From positions 1 to 20,574 of the forward strand of contig DATIFQ010000303.1 in the NCBI GenBank assembly GCA_035455185.1: 20,574 nucleotides of DNA, read 5' to 3'. Below the pieces are notes generated by a model. The model was not told the origin of the DNA and did not search any database. It saw only the letters and a list, made by a program, of their open reading frames with translations. The position numbers were made by a program, and so were the translations under genes. The stretch is from JAEHDI01 sp035455185 (GTDB taxonomy: Bacteria > Acidobacteriota > Terriglobia > Bryobacterales > Bryobacteraceae). Shown in pieces: positions 1 to 9,300 of the stretch. Each line of letters starts with the position of its first letter. The first letter of the stretch is position 1.

Positions 1-1707
<1,707 letters not shown>

Positions 1708-1719
1708 GCCCGGCCAGGG

Positions 1720-1767
1720 ACGCATTCTCGAAAACAACGCGTTCGCGCGGCGCACGAGTGAATGCGT
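1720..1767 (+). terminator. Stem-loop after clpC (not a classical terminator)
   Basis: ACGCATT at 1720-1726 pairs with AATGCGT at 1761-1767, continued by CTCG (1727-1730) with CGAG (1755-1758) across a two-base bulge. It starts 13 bases after the clpC stop. No T-run follows, so it could stabilise the 3' end or act with the next hairpin rather than terminate alone. Confidence 0.35.
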
Positions 1768-1806
1768 TGATTTCAAATCACTTGTTGTGACAAGACTCGG
1801 TGCAGG

Positions 1807-1830
1807 GACGCATTTTCCGCAAGATGCGTC
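1807..1830 (+). terminator. Second ACGCAT hairpin downstream of clpC
   Basis: GACGCAT (1807-1813) and ATGCGTC (1824-1830) form a perfect 7-bp stem with a 10-base loop. It is followed by a T-rich stretch (ATTTCATACTTTT) rather than an uninterrupted T-run, so it is a weak terminator candidate. It reuses the AGGGACGCATT sequence found at the first hairpin. Confidence 0.35.
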
Positions 1831-1871
1831 ACTGGATTTCATACTTTTGCCGATCCGGCCCTAGCCCGGTT

Positions 1872-1903
1872 CCGGAAATTGACCAAACAAAGCCAATTTT
1901 CGG
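1872..1903. other. 10-bp stem-loop in AT-rich spacer
   Basis: CCGGAAATTG (1872-1881) pairs with CAATTTTCGG (1894-1903), all ten positions pairing if one G-T wobble is allowed, around a 12-base loop. No gene begins near it on either strand. It could belong to an untranslated RNA or a 3' end; the role is unknown. Confidence 0.3.
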
Positions 1904-2018
1904 ATAAATCTACCCTTTTCATTCCATTACAGAGAAACATAGTTTTCCACAGCCCCACGAAAGGGTGAGGGTATTTTCACTCATATGGGTATGAAATCTC
2001 GGTTCGCGGGTACGGGGT

Positions 2019-2053
2019 ACCAGCGGTCAGCTATCGGCGATCAGCCGTCAGCC
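2019..2053. repeat. Degenerate heptanucleotide repeat cluster A
   Basis: Five consecutive 7-bp units of the form RTCAGCN with drift: ACCAGCG, GTCAGCT, ATCGGCG, ATCAGCC, GTCAGCC. It is the worn counterpart of the cluster at 2243-2291, separated from it by 189 bases. Confidence 0.7.
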
Positions 2054-2242
2054 GGTCCCAAGGGCACGGGGGACCATCTGACTACCCAATACCACGGGGG
2101 CGAAGAAGACCGGCGTCGGTTCGTGGGTGTAGTTGTTGAAATAAAAGGAAATAGCTTGAGGCGAAGGATGTGAATGCCAACGGTGGGGCGGAAACGGAGA
2201 AATTCCGGCTGGGCGGCCTCGGATCCAGCCGGAAGGAGGAAA

Positions 2243-2291
2243 ATCAGCAATCAGCGGTCAGCAATCAGCGGTCAGCCATCAGCGGTCAGCG
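2243..2291. repeat. Heptanucleotide tandem repeat, 7 units
   Basis: Seven uninterrupted 7-bp units fit RTCAGCN: ATCAGCA, ATCAGCG, GTCAGCA, ATCAGCG, GTCAGCC, ATCAGCG, GTCAGCG. The last unit continues into the palindrome GTCAGCGCTGAC (2285-2296), which abuts the stop codon of the minus-strand lipoprotein gene (2298-2300). Similar RTCAGCN heptads are, to my knowledge, scattered through intergenic DNA of soil acidobacteria and some other phyla, with no settled function. Confidence 0.85.
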
Positions 2292-2297
2292 CTGACG

Positions 2298-3176
2298 TCA
2301 CATTTTCTGGATGCGGATGGCGCCGTTGGAGGTGGTCAGTGTGATGGGAGGGCCGCCGGCGCCGATAGTTCCATCGAGGTGGTTCTTGCCGGGTTCTCCG
2401 GCGCTCTTGACTTCAAGATCGCTGGAGATCGAGGCGTTCGAGGTGTTGGCTTTCAATCGCGCCGCCGTGGTGGCGGGCAGGCGCAGGGTGATGCCGCCGT
2501 TGCTCGTAGCCGCTTCGATCTCATTCTCCTTGAACGATCCCATCTCCAGTTCGATGCCGCCGTTCGACGTGGTCAGCTTGATGGGCTGGCGTGGCGTGAC
2601 TTCGCGCAGCGAGGCCTGGATGCCGCCGTTCGACGTCTCGACGACCGCAGCACCCTGAACCTCGTCGAGTTCCACGCCCGCGTTGGAGGTGGTCGCCTCC
2701 AGCGCTCCCTTGAGGCGCTCGGCGTGGACGGAGCCGTTCGAGGTGCGGACGCGCGCGTCTCCCTCAATCCCGTCGATCCGCACGGCGCCGTTTGACGTCT
2801 CGACACGCTCCAGATTGGTCCGGTTCGGGACCCGGATCACATATTTTGCGCCCATGTTGCCGCGGTGTCCGGTGGGACGCACTGTGCGAATTCGAACGGA
2901 GTCGCCCGTGGCTACGATGTCCACGCGCAACGCGTTCCGGGCCTGCTCGGTACTGGCGTACTTTGTGCCGCTGATTTCGGCGGTCTCCCGGTCCCAGCCG
3001 GAGATTTCGACGGAGCCGTTGAAGGTCTCGACGTAGAGGCGGCCGCCCGCCTTCAGGGGATGGCTTTGGCTAAAATCCTCCTGAAACCGCTGGGCGTTGC
3101 CCCATTCCTCGAAATCACATCCGGCGAGGCTAACCAACGCCGCCGAGAGCAGGAATACAAATGCTGACTTGTGCAT
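2298..3176 (-). CDS. Secreted lipoprotein with repeated TSNG beta-strand units (DUF4097-like)
   Basis: Predicted 292-aa lipoprotein. The ATG at 3176 is preferred over a TTG 30 bases upstream because a GAGG ribosome site precedes it and it gives a textbook signal: hydrophobic stretch, then lipobox LAGC with Cys20. The mature part holds eight TSN turns plus one TFN, mostly TSNG followed by V or I, spaced about 20-30 residues apart. This fits the putative-adhesin/DUF4097 family of stacked beta-strands (right-handed helix-like). The protein is probably anchored in the envelope, and its molecular role is unknown. It is last in the minus-strand cluster, 66 bp after the 79-aa gene, so it may be co-transcribed. 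The heptad repeats begin 2 bp after its stop. Family call good, function open. Confidence 0.85.
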   Translation of the reverse strand: MHKSAFVFLLSAALVSLAGCDFEEWGNAQRFQEDFSQSHPLKAGGRLYVETFNGSVEISGWDRETAEISGTKYASTEQARNALRVDIVATGDSVRIRTVRPTGHRGNMGAKYVIRVPNRTNLERVETSNGAVRIDGIEGDARVRTSNGSVHAERLKGALEATTSNAGVELDEVQGAAVVETSNGGIQASLREVTPRQPIKLTTSNGGIELEMGSFKENEIEAATSNGGITLRLPATTAARLKANTSNASISSDLEVKSAGEPGKNHLDGTIGAGGPPITLTTSNGAIRIQKM

Positions 3177-3180
3177 GTTC

Positions 3181-3204
3181 GCGTACCTCGCTGGAGAGAT
3201 ACGC
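3181..3204 (-). promoter_or_regulatory. Hairpin sequestering the lipoprotein ribosome binding site
   Basis: On the minus strand GCGTATCTC (3204-3196) pairs with GAGGTACGC (3189-3181) in a 9-bp stem with one U-G wobble and a six-base loop. The Shine-Dalgarno-like GAGG lies inside the 3' arm, 9 bases before the ATG at 3176. If folded, the stem would block initiation. Seen as sequence; the regulatory effect is inferred. Confidence 0.45.
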
Positions 3205-3242
3205 AACCAGCAGATCGGAAGTTCCGTCGAGTGCGGGCCGGC

Positions 3243-3482
3243 TCAGAGGCGGCGAAGGCGGGGGACGGCGGCGAGTGAGGGGGCGTCACGGGGATCGACC
3301 GGGACGACGGCGCCGGAAAAGGCAAAACGGTAGGGCGCACCGGTGACCGGGCCAACTACGGTAAGGCCGGTGCGTCCGGTGTACTCGAAATCGACAGGCT
3401 CCGGCGGCGGCGGCGCGGGGCGGGCAGCCGGATCAGTTGGCTCGGTAACGAGAAGCTGTCTCTTTTGGCCGCAGCAAGGCAT
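3243..3482 (-). CDS. Small conserved-looking protein, MPCCGQK start, 79 aa
   Basis: A 79-residue protein beginning MPCCGQKR, with a proline-rich stretch (about 22-30), then a compact segment FEYTGRTGLTVVGPVTG and a C-terminal VDPRDAPSLAAVPRLRR. No signal peptide or membrane helix. A GAGGA ribosome site sits about 9 bases before the ATG. The 5' end overlaps the end of the DUF1360-like gene by 50 bp in another frame, so the two are almost certainly co-expressed. The paired cysteines at positions 3 and 4 could bind metal or form a disulfide. It resembles short uncharacterised proteins I associate with phage-like clusters, but I cannot name a family. Reality as a gene is likely; function unknown. 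Confidence 0.7.
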   Translation of the reverse strand: MPCCGQKRQLLVTEPTDPAARPAPPPPEPVDFEYTGRTGLTVVGPVTGAPYRFAFSGAVVPVDPRDAPSLAAVPRLRRL

Positions 3483-3798
3483 CGTGACGTTCCTCAGGAT
3501 CTTCGGTCCAAAGCGCTTTCGGAGCGCTCGGGATCAGGCGCTCGAACAGGATGGCGCCGCCGGACAGGGCCGGCCACAAAAGGAGCCGCTCCCCCCAACC
3601 CTCCCCGAGCAGGAGGGCGAGCGGAGCGGCCAGCCAGAGGCTTAGGCAGTAGAAGCAGTCCAGCAGATTTCCCCAGAATCCGACGCCGGCGAGGCGCCTC
3701 AGCCGCACGATGGCGTCCCACGGGCCGTCTTCTGCCGCAAGCAGGTGCGTGACGCGCCAGACGGCGAGGATACCGAGGAAGAGCCAGTAGAACTTCAT
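3433..3798 (-). CDS. DUF1360-like small membrane protein
   Basis: A 121-aa integral membrane protein. The ATG at 3798 overlaps the upstream stop as ATGA, indicating translational coupling; a longer frame reading back to 3903 would run through the upstream gene and is rejected. Membrane segments are visible at about residues 4-20, 50-65 and 72-88. Between the first two is HLLAAEDGPWD, then a D-C-F-Y-C motif with Cys48 and Cys51. The length and the H-x-x-x-x-ED-GPWD plus DCxxC pattern match DUF1360 proteins of about 115 residues, whose function is unknown. The location between an unrecognised 728-aa protein and a 79-aa protein suggests a shared job at the membrane. Confidence 0.75.
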   Translation of the reverse strand: MKFYWLFLGILAVWRVTHLLAAEDGPWDAIVRLRRLAGVGFWGNLLDCFYCLSLWLAAPLALLLGEGWGERLLLWPALSGGAILFERLIPSAPKALWTEDPEERHDALLRPKETASRYRAN

Positions 3799-5981
3799 TG
3801 CTGAATGCCGAGCAGGTACTGCACAGGGCCGTAGGAGTACTCGGCGGTGTTGTAGCCGTTGGTCACCCGCAGGACGGCGCCTACGTTGAAGGCGAATGTA
3901 CAAAACGGCTGCCCAGGTGCGAGCCAGTTACCGCTGGCAGGGACGACATAGGCGGTAACGAAACCGCCGGCGTCGGCCAGCGGCTCATGCGGGAAGAGCG
4001 TACCGAACAACTGGTTGCAGGAGGCTCCTCCCCCGTGGACGTAGGAACTGGAAATCGGCGCGCTCGTTTCGCCCCCCGGCCCGGTAGTGGTGGCGATCCC
4101 GAAGCCGCCGATGTTGCCCTTGCGCACCGTGAGGTCGTAGGACCGGAGAAAGCCCTGCCGCTGGAGCGCCTTGAATCGCACGGTGACGCGGGCGGGGGAG
4201 GGTTCGCCGGAGAGGCTGAAGAGCGCGCAGTCGCCGCCGGTTTGGGAGCCCATGGTGACGGAGGGAATGGCAAGCTCCGGAATCGTGTTGTCGATGTAGA
4301 GGGTGACGGTGTCCACGGCGCCGGCCACCTGCATGCCGGAAGCGTCGTAACCCTGAATCCGGAACTGGACGGTTCCGGGCGCCGGGGCGTACGGCGGCGA
4401 ACCTCCTGCGGAGCTAACGACGGCCCGGAGTTCGCGTTCGGAACCGGCGAAGTTGAGATTGTTCTGGATGTTGTTATACGCCTTGGCCGGTTGGAGCGGC
4501 CCGCCCGAGGTCAACTCGAGCATGCGGTCAAAAGGCCCGATTTGCTCGGTGACCATGGTGATCTTGAGCAGGGGGAGCGGCTCCTGGTAGAACTCCCATG
4601 CAGACCAACCGAGGCCCACGCGGTGGCGGTGACGGACTGTGTATTGGGTGACCGGAAGGTCCTTGTTGAAGCAGGCGAAGAAGCGGAGCGCGCCTCCCCA
4701 GGCGGCGCACCGTGCCTGCGGGATGTCGGGCAGAGAGACGTCCGTGCAGGTGACACGGCCGGCGGCGTCAAACGTGGTGGCGGCGACGCGGATTCGGATG
4801 TTCCCGATGGAGTAGATGAGCGCATCCTCCTGGCATCCGGTGGGCGGACGGCGAAGGCGGCCGCGGGGGATGCAGAGGTCGATGCGTTTCAGCAACGGAA
4901 CGTTCCAGTAGGGCGCAGTTTCGAAAGCCACGCCGCCGGGCAAGGTAGCATCCAGGAGCTGGACGATGAGGTCGGGCATCGCCTGGACGACCTCGTCCTC
5001 TCCGGCGGCGACATCCACATCGGCTTCGCCGAAAAACTGGGCGAGCGAGCGGGAGAAGCGGAAGATATAGTTTCCGTTGCGGTCGGTGGCGCATGCGCCG
5101 AGGGTCTCGCGAGACCCGGTGCCCGTGTAGGGGCCACCGGCCAGTTCGGCGGCAGTACGGTCGTACTCCTGGAAGCGGAGCACGTAGCCGGCGAGCGGAT
5201 CGGTAAGACAGAGCGGCCGGATTGCATCGGCGATTCGGCCGGCGGCGACACGATCGAAGTCCACGGCGAGACGCGCGGGCGCCGAAACGGCAACGGAGCG
5301 GACCGCGAATGACCGCACTTCCTCCTCGGCCTCTGGGGATTCCACCGCTCCTACTTCGCGGACCGCGGGCGCGCGCGGGACAATCTGGACGCGCCTGGCG
5401 GGGATGGCGACCTCCTCCGCGAGAGGGATGACGAGGGGTGTAAAGGGCGGCGGGTCGGGGGGAGGACCGGGCGGAACCGGCGGGAGTGGAATCCGCTCCG
5501 GATAAAGTCTTTCGATGGGGACGCGGAGGACGGGGTTCTTCAGGGCGTCGATGAGGGCGTCGGCGGTCTCGATGACGATCCAGCGCCGGATGCAGGGGTT
5601 GATGAGGCAGCCGCTGTAGGCGAGGACATTTCCGTAAACGAGGAAGTCGGTGGCGGTAACGGGGGTGGAACAAGTGAGGACGAGGTCGTTGAAGTCGATG
5701 TCGGAACCGCCGCCGTCATCACTCTCGATGTCGAAGCGGTACTGACCGGCTACGACCGCCGGGAACTTGATCCGGTCGGCAGAGTCGACAAAGCCGGTTC
5801 CGGGGTTGTTCTGGATGCGGACGATCCAGGAGGCGCCGGTGACAAAGACCGGGGCGGCAGCGACGTCACCGGGATAGGTTCCGTTGCCGGTGGCGGCGCC
5901 CTCGATGACGAAACGTTGCGGAAACGCTGCACTCTTGGACTTGACCGAGACGGTCCAGGAGCCTTGCATGGTGATGGGCAT
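3795..5981 (-). CDS. Unrecognised large beta-rich protein, 728 aa
   Basis: First gene of the minus-strand operon, with a strong GGAGG site 8 bases before the ATG at 5981. I do not recognise it as a whole. There is no signal peptide or membrane segment. Visible regions: an N-terminal beta-rich part (1-130) with an Asp/Gly-rich loop SDIDFNDL at 93-100, reminiscent of calcium-binding DUF4114-type motifs; a conserved-looking IRRWIVIETADALIDAL segment (131-147); a proline-rich linker (165-182); a charged stretch (205-225); a middle domain with TDRNGNYIFRF (299-309), like surface-protein Ig or transthyretin-like folds; and a beta-rich C-terminal half with several cysteines. Architecture suggests a modular structural or surface protein. 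Without a signal it may be exported by a special route or form part of an intracellular particle; this is inference. Confidence 0.8.
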   Translation of the reverse strand: MPITMQGSWTVSVKSKSAAFPQRFVIEGAATGNGTYPGDVAAAPVFVTGASWIVRIQNNPGTGFVDSADRIKFPAVVAGQYRFDIESDDGGGSDIDFNDLVLTCSTPVTATDFLVYGNVLAYSGCLINPCIRRWIVIETADALIDALKNPVLRVPIERLYPERIPLPPVPPGPPPDPPPFTPLVIPLAEEVAIPARRVQIVPRAPAVREVGAVESPEAEEEVRSFAVRSVAVSAPARLAVDFDRVAAGRIADAIRPLCLTDPLAGYVLRFQEYDRTAAELAGGPYTGTGSRETLGACATDRNGNYIFRFSRSLAQFFGEADVDVAAGEDEVVQAMPDLIVQLLDATLPGGVAFETAPYWNVPLLKRIDLCIPRGRLRRPPTGCQEDALIYSIGNIRIRVAATTFDAAGRVTCTDVSLPDIPQARCAAWGGALRFFACFNKDLPVTQYTVRHRHRVGLGWSAWEFYQEPLPLLKITMVTEQIGPFDRMLELTSGGPLQPAKAYNNIQNNLNFAGSERELRAVVSSAGGSPPYAPAPGTVQFRIQGYDASGMQVAGAVDTVTLYIDNTIPELAIPSVTMGSQTGGDCALFSLSGEPSPARVTVRFKALQRQGFLRSYDLTVRKGNIGGFGIATTTGPGGETSAPISSSYVHGGGASCNQLFGTLFPHEPLADAGGFVTAYVVPASGNWLAPGQPFCTFAFNVGAVLRVTNGYNTAEYSYGPVQYLLGIQQ

Positions 5982-6107
5982 GTTATTTCCTCCAGTGTGT
6001 GAGCGGCCTGTGGGTGCTCCTTAAGAAAGTTCGCTGTAGCTTACGCTCCTTAACTGCATGCGTCCGCTCCCTGCGGCCACGGCTCGGTTTGCATGGGACA
6101 AGATTCG

Positions 6108-6149
6108 AAAAAACCGGGCGTGGCGCGGCGGGACCACGCTCACGCCCGG
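6108..6149 (-). terminator. Intrinsic terminator-like hairpin in the operon leader
   Basis: Read on the minus strand, CCGGGCGTG (6149-6141) pairs perfectly with CACGCCCGG (6122-6114) and is followed at once by six T (6113-6108). This is the classical intrinsic terminator layout, yet no minus-strand gene lies upstream. The next gene, the 728-aa one, starts 126 bases downstream, so the element would act as a leader attenuator or end a short RNA. Confidence 0.6.
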
Positions 6150-6199
6150 GGCGTCCCAGGAGCCGCGGAATCGATCGCGGCAGCGGCCCTCCGTAATGG

Positions 6200-6228
6200 A
6201 GCGTAAGGGATGCCGGGGGTTCCGTCAA
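6200..6228 (-). promoter_or_regulatory. Promoter candidate for the minus-strand operon
   Basis: Minus strand TTGACG (6228-6223), a 17-base spacer, then TACGCT (6205-6200). The -35 matches sigma-70 in five of six positions, and the -10 keeps T1, A2 and T6. Transcription would begin near 6193, leaving a leader of about 210 bases that contains the terminator-like hairpin. Confidence 0.4.
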
Positions 6229-6311
6229 TGTCCATTTTGGCCATCTTTCGGCTAGGGACTGCTAGCAGATAACTCCGTTTGTTAACCCGGGAATAACGCC
6301 GGCAAGGCGCA

Positions 6312-6320
6312 TGATATTCT
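6312..6320 (+). promoter_or_regulatory. Extended -10 candidate for pyruvate carboxylase
   Basis: TG-A-TATTCT at 6312-6320 forms an extended -10 element placed about 30 bases before the ATG at 6351. No good -35 is visible at 17 bases. The predicted leader is short and lacks a purine-rich ribosome site. Confidence 0.35.
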
Positions 6321-6350
6321 GAAGGTTCACCCCCTTCATCTCTGGTATTC

Positions 6351-9300
6351 ATGAAAAAACTACTGGCGCTAAATCGCAGCGAGATCGCTATCCGCATCTT
6401 GCGGGCGGCTAATGAACTTGGGCTCCAAACAGTCGCTATTTACTCGAAGGAAGACCGACTCAGTCTGCACCGCTTCAAGGCGGACGAAGCGTACCTCGTG
6501 GGTCCGAACAAGGGGCCGGTGGAGGCATACCTCGACGTCGACGGCATCGTCGGATTGGCCAAGGAGAAGGGCGTTGATGCGATCCACCCGGGATACGGCT
6601 TCCTTTCTGAGAACCCAGCGCTGGCGCGGGCCTGCGACCAGGCAGGCATTGCATTCATCGGGCCGAGCGCCGAGTTGCTCGACTTGTTGGGCGATAAGAC
6701 GGCGGCGCGGAGACTGGCACAGCGAGTGGGCATTCCGGTAGTGCCGGGCACGGAAAAACCGGTCTCGGATCCGGCGAGGGCCGAGAAGACGGCGCAGGAG
6801 ATCGGATTCCCGCTGATCATCAAAGCGGCATTCGGCGGCGGCGGGCGGGGCATGCGGGTGGTGAATTCCCCAGAGGAATTCGCGCCGCGCCTAGCCGAGG
6901 CTCGGCAGGAAGCGGCGGCCGCATTCGGTAACCCGGCGGTGTTTCTGGAACGCTACATCCCGCGGGCGAAACATCTGGAGGTGCAGATCCTGGGTGACCG
7001 GCACGGCAACGTGTTACACCTCTACGAGCGCGACTGCTCGGTACAGAGGAGGCACCAGAAGGTGGTGGAGGCGGCGCCGGCAGTCTCGCTGGACATCTCG
7101 ATCCGTAAGGCGTTAGCGGACGCGGCGGTACAACTGGCGCGGGAGGCAGGTTACTACAACGCGGGAACGGTGGAGTTCCTGGTGGATGTCGACACCGGCG
7201 AGTGGTTCTTCATCGAGGTGAATCCGCGCATCCAGGTGGAGCATACGGTGACGGAGATGGTGACCGGAATCGACATCGTCCGTTGCCAGATCCAGCTCGC
7301 GCAGGGGCTTTCGCTGCATGGACCCGAAATGAACCTGCCGCCTCAGGAGCAGGTGCCGCAGCACGGCTATGCGCTGCAGTGCCGCGTGACGACCGAGGAT
7401 CCGGAGCACAACTTCGTTCCCGACTACGGGAAGCTGTCGACGTACCGGTCGCCGGCGGGATTCGGCATCCGGCTGGACGGAGGGACGGCATACGGCGGCG
7501 CAGTGATCACGCCGTATTACGACTCGCTGCTGGTGAAAGTGACGGCATGGGGGCGGGAGTTCGTCCATGCGTGCCAGCGGATGGACCGGTGCCTGCGGGA
7601 GTTTCGCATCCGGGGCGTCAAGACGAACATTCAGTTCCTGGAGAACGTCGTCAACCATCAGGTATTTCAGTCCGGGCAGGCGACGACGTCGTTCCTTGAC
7701 GAGACGCCGGGCCTGTTCCGCTTCACGCCGCGGAAGGACCGAGCGACGAAGCTGCTGACCTACCTGGGCGAAGTGCTGGTGAATGGGAACCCCGAGGTAG
7801 CGGGGAAAAAGCGGCCGGACCGGATCGTACCGGCGCCGGCGCCTGCGCACGAAGTCAGCACGCCGCCGAAGGGAACGCGGCAACTGCTGAACGAACTGGG
7901 GGCCGACAAGTTCTGCGAATGGACCCGAGCGCAGAAGCGGCTGCTGATGACGGACACGACGTTCCGCGACGCGCACCAGTCGCTGGTGGCGACGCGTTTC
8001 CGCACGTACGACATGGCGGCGATCGCCGACTACGTGGCGCACCGCCTGCACGGTCTCTACAGCCTCGAGATGTGGGGCGGCGCGACGTTCGACGTCGCCA
8101 TGCGCTTTCTGCACGAGGATCCGTGGGTGCGGCTGCGGCGGTTGCGGGAACTGATTCCGAACATCTGCTTCCAGATGCTGTTGCGAGCGTCGAACGCGGT
8201 GGGATACACGGCGTATCCCGACAACGCAGTGCGCGCGTTCATCTACGAGGCGGCGGCGCAGGGGATCGACATTTTCCGTATCTTCGATTCGCTGAACTGG
8301 CTGCCGAACATGAAGGTGTCGATGGAGGCGGCGCGTAAGACGGGCAAGGTATGCGAAGCGGCGATCTGCTACACGGGCGACATCCTGGACCCGGCGCGCG
8401 AGAAATACTCGCTCGGCTACTACATACGGCTGGCAAAGGAACTGGAGAGCATGGGCGCGCACATGATCGCCATCAAGGACATGGCAGGGCTGTGTAAGCC
8501 GTATGCGGCCGGAAAGCTGGTGAAGGCACTGAGGGATGTCACGGACCTGCCGGTCCACTTCCATACGCACGATACCAGCGGCGTGAGCGCTTCGAGTGTG
8601 CTGAAGGCGAGCGACGCCGGGGTGGATGTGGCGGACGCGGCGATCGCGTCCGTGAGCGGGTCGACGAGCCAGCCGAACCTGAACTCGATCGTCGCGGCGG
8701 TAGCGCATACGCGGCGCGACACGGGGATCGACATCGAAGCGCTGAACCGCTGCGCCGATTACTGGGAGGTAGTGCGGACCTACTACGCTCCGTTTGACAC
8801 GGGTCCACGAACGGGATCGGCCGAGGTGTATCTGCACGAGATGCCCGGGGGGCAGTACACCAATCTCAAGGAGCAGGCTGAGGCGATGGGGCTCGGCGAG
8901 CGCTGGCCGGAAGTCGTGCGCACATACGCCGAGGTGAACATGGCCTTCGGCGACATCGTGAAGGTGACACCGTCAAGCAAAGTGGTCGGCGACATGGCGC
9001 TCTTCCTGGTGAGCCACGGCATGAGCGTGCGGGAGTTTGAGAGGCTCGGTCCGGACCATCACCTGACGATTCCGAATTCGGTAGTGGAAATGTTTTCCGG
9101 GGCGCTGGGTGAGCCAGACGGCGGCTGGCCTAAGAAAATCCAGAAGGTAATCCTGCGCGGGGCGAAACCTCAACGGGGCCGGCCCGGAGCGCGGCTGAAG
9201 CCGGTGGATCTGGACGAGACCGCGTCGATGCTGGAAAAGAAACTCGGGCGGAAGCCGGCGCGGGACGAAGTGCTGAGCTACATCATGTATCCGGAGGTGT

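Larger units (their letters stand above)
1708..2297. other. Non-coding interval with hairpins and heptad repeats
   Basis: About 590 bases between the clpC stop and the convergent lipoprotein stop. No convincing gene is present: the short open frames lack ribosome binding sites and recognisable sequence. The first half (about 1770-1990) is clearly more AT-rich than its surroundings and holds three possible stem-loops. The second half contains two clusters of 7-bp RTCAGCN repeats. Between the clusters (2054-2242) the minus strand is open in more than one frame and includes peptide-like stretches such as FYFNNYTHEPTPVFF. That may be a frameshifted gene remnant or chance; I could not identify it. 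Confidence 0.6.
5982..6350. other. Divergent intergenic control region
   Basis: About 370 bases between the divergent 728-aa gene and pyruvate carboxylase. Short open frames here have no family signal and are not called. The interval carries a minus-strand promoter candidate, a hairpin with T-run facing the operon, duplicated GGAGC-type motifs (6016-6024 and 6045-6053), and a plus-strand extended -10 candidate before the carboxylase gene. Confidence 0.6.

Noticed and set aside
1943..1951. TTTTCCACA, a DnaA-box-like sequence in an AT-rich spacer, suggesting an origin
   Set aside because: Only one copy is visible, with no cluster of boxes and no dnaA, dnaN or gyrase genes nearby.
2054..2242. 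Frameshifted pseudogene on the minus strand between the heptad clusters
   Set aside because: Some peptide stretches look protein-like (FYFNNYTHEPTPVFF), but no family could be recognised and the frame is broken. Kept only as a possibility in the intergenic note.
2243..2291. Possible CRISPR array
   Set aside because: Units are 7 bp and contiguous with no spacers, and no cas genes are present. It is a plain tandem repeat.
3798..5312. 504-residue plus-strand open frame opposite the 728-aa gene
   Set aside because: Gly/Glu/Arg-rich shadow composition, no ribosome site. The minus-strand gene has a strong ribosome site and coherent domains.
6040..6207. 10-bp inverted repeat CTTACGCTCC (6040-6049) with GGAGCGTAAG (6198-6207) as a long-range leader stem
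   Set aside because: One arm overlaps the predicted -10 element, so it would not be transcribed from that promoter. It would matter only if transcription starts further upstream.
5983..6255. Small proteins in the divergent intergenic region
   Set aside because: Several short frames on both strands overlap one another, lack ribosome sites and have basic, low-information composition. The region is better explained as promoters and leader RNA.
7113..8837. 574-residue open frame antisense to pyruvate carboxylase
   Set aside because: It is rich in Arg, His and Val with no family features and lies opposite an intact enzyme. It is a by-product of GC-rich third positions.
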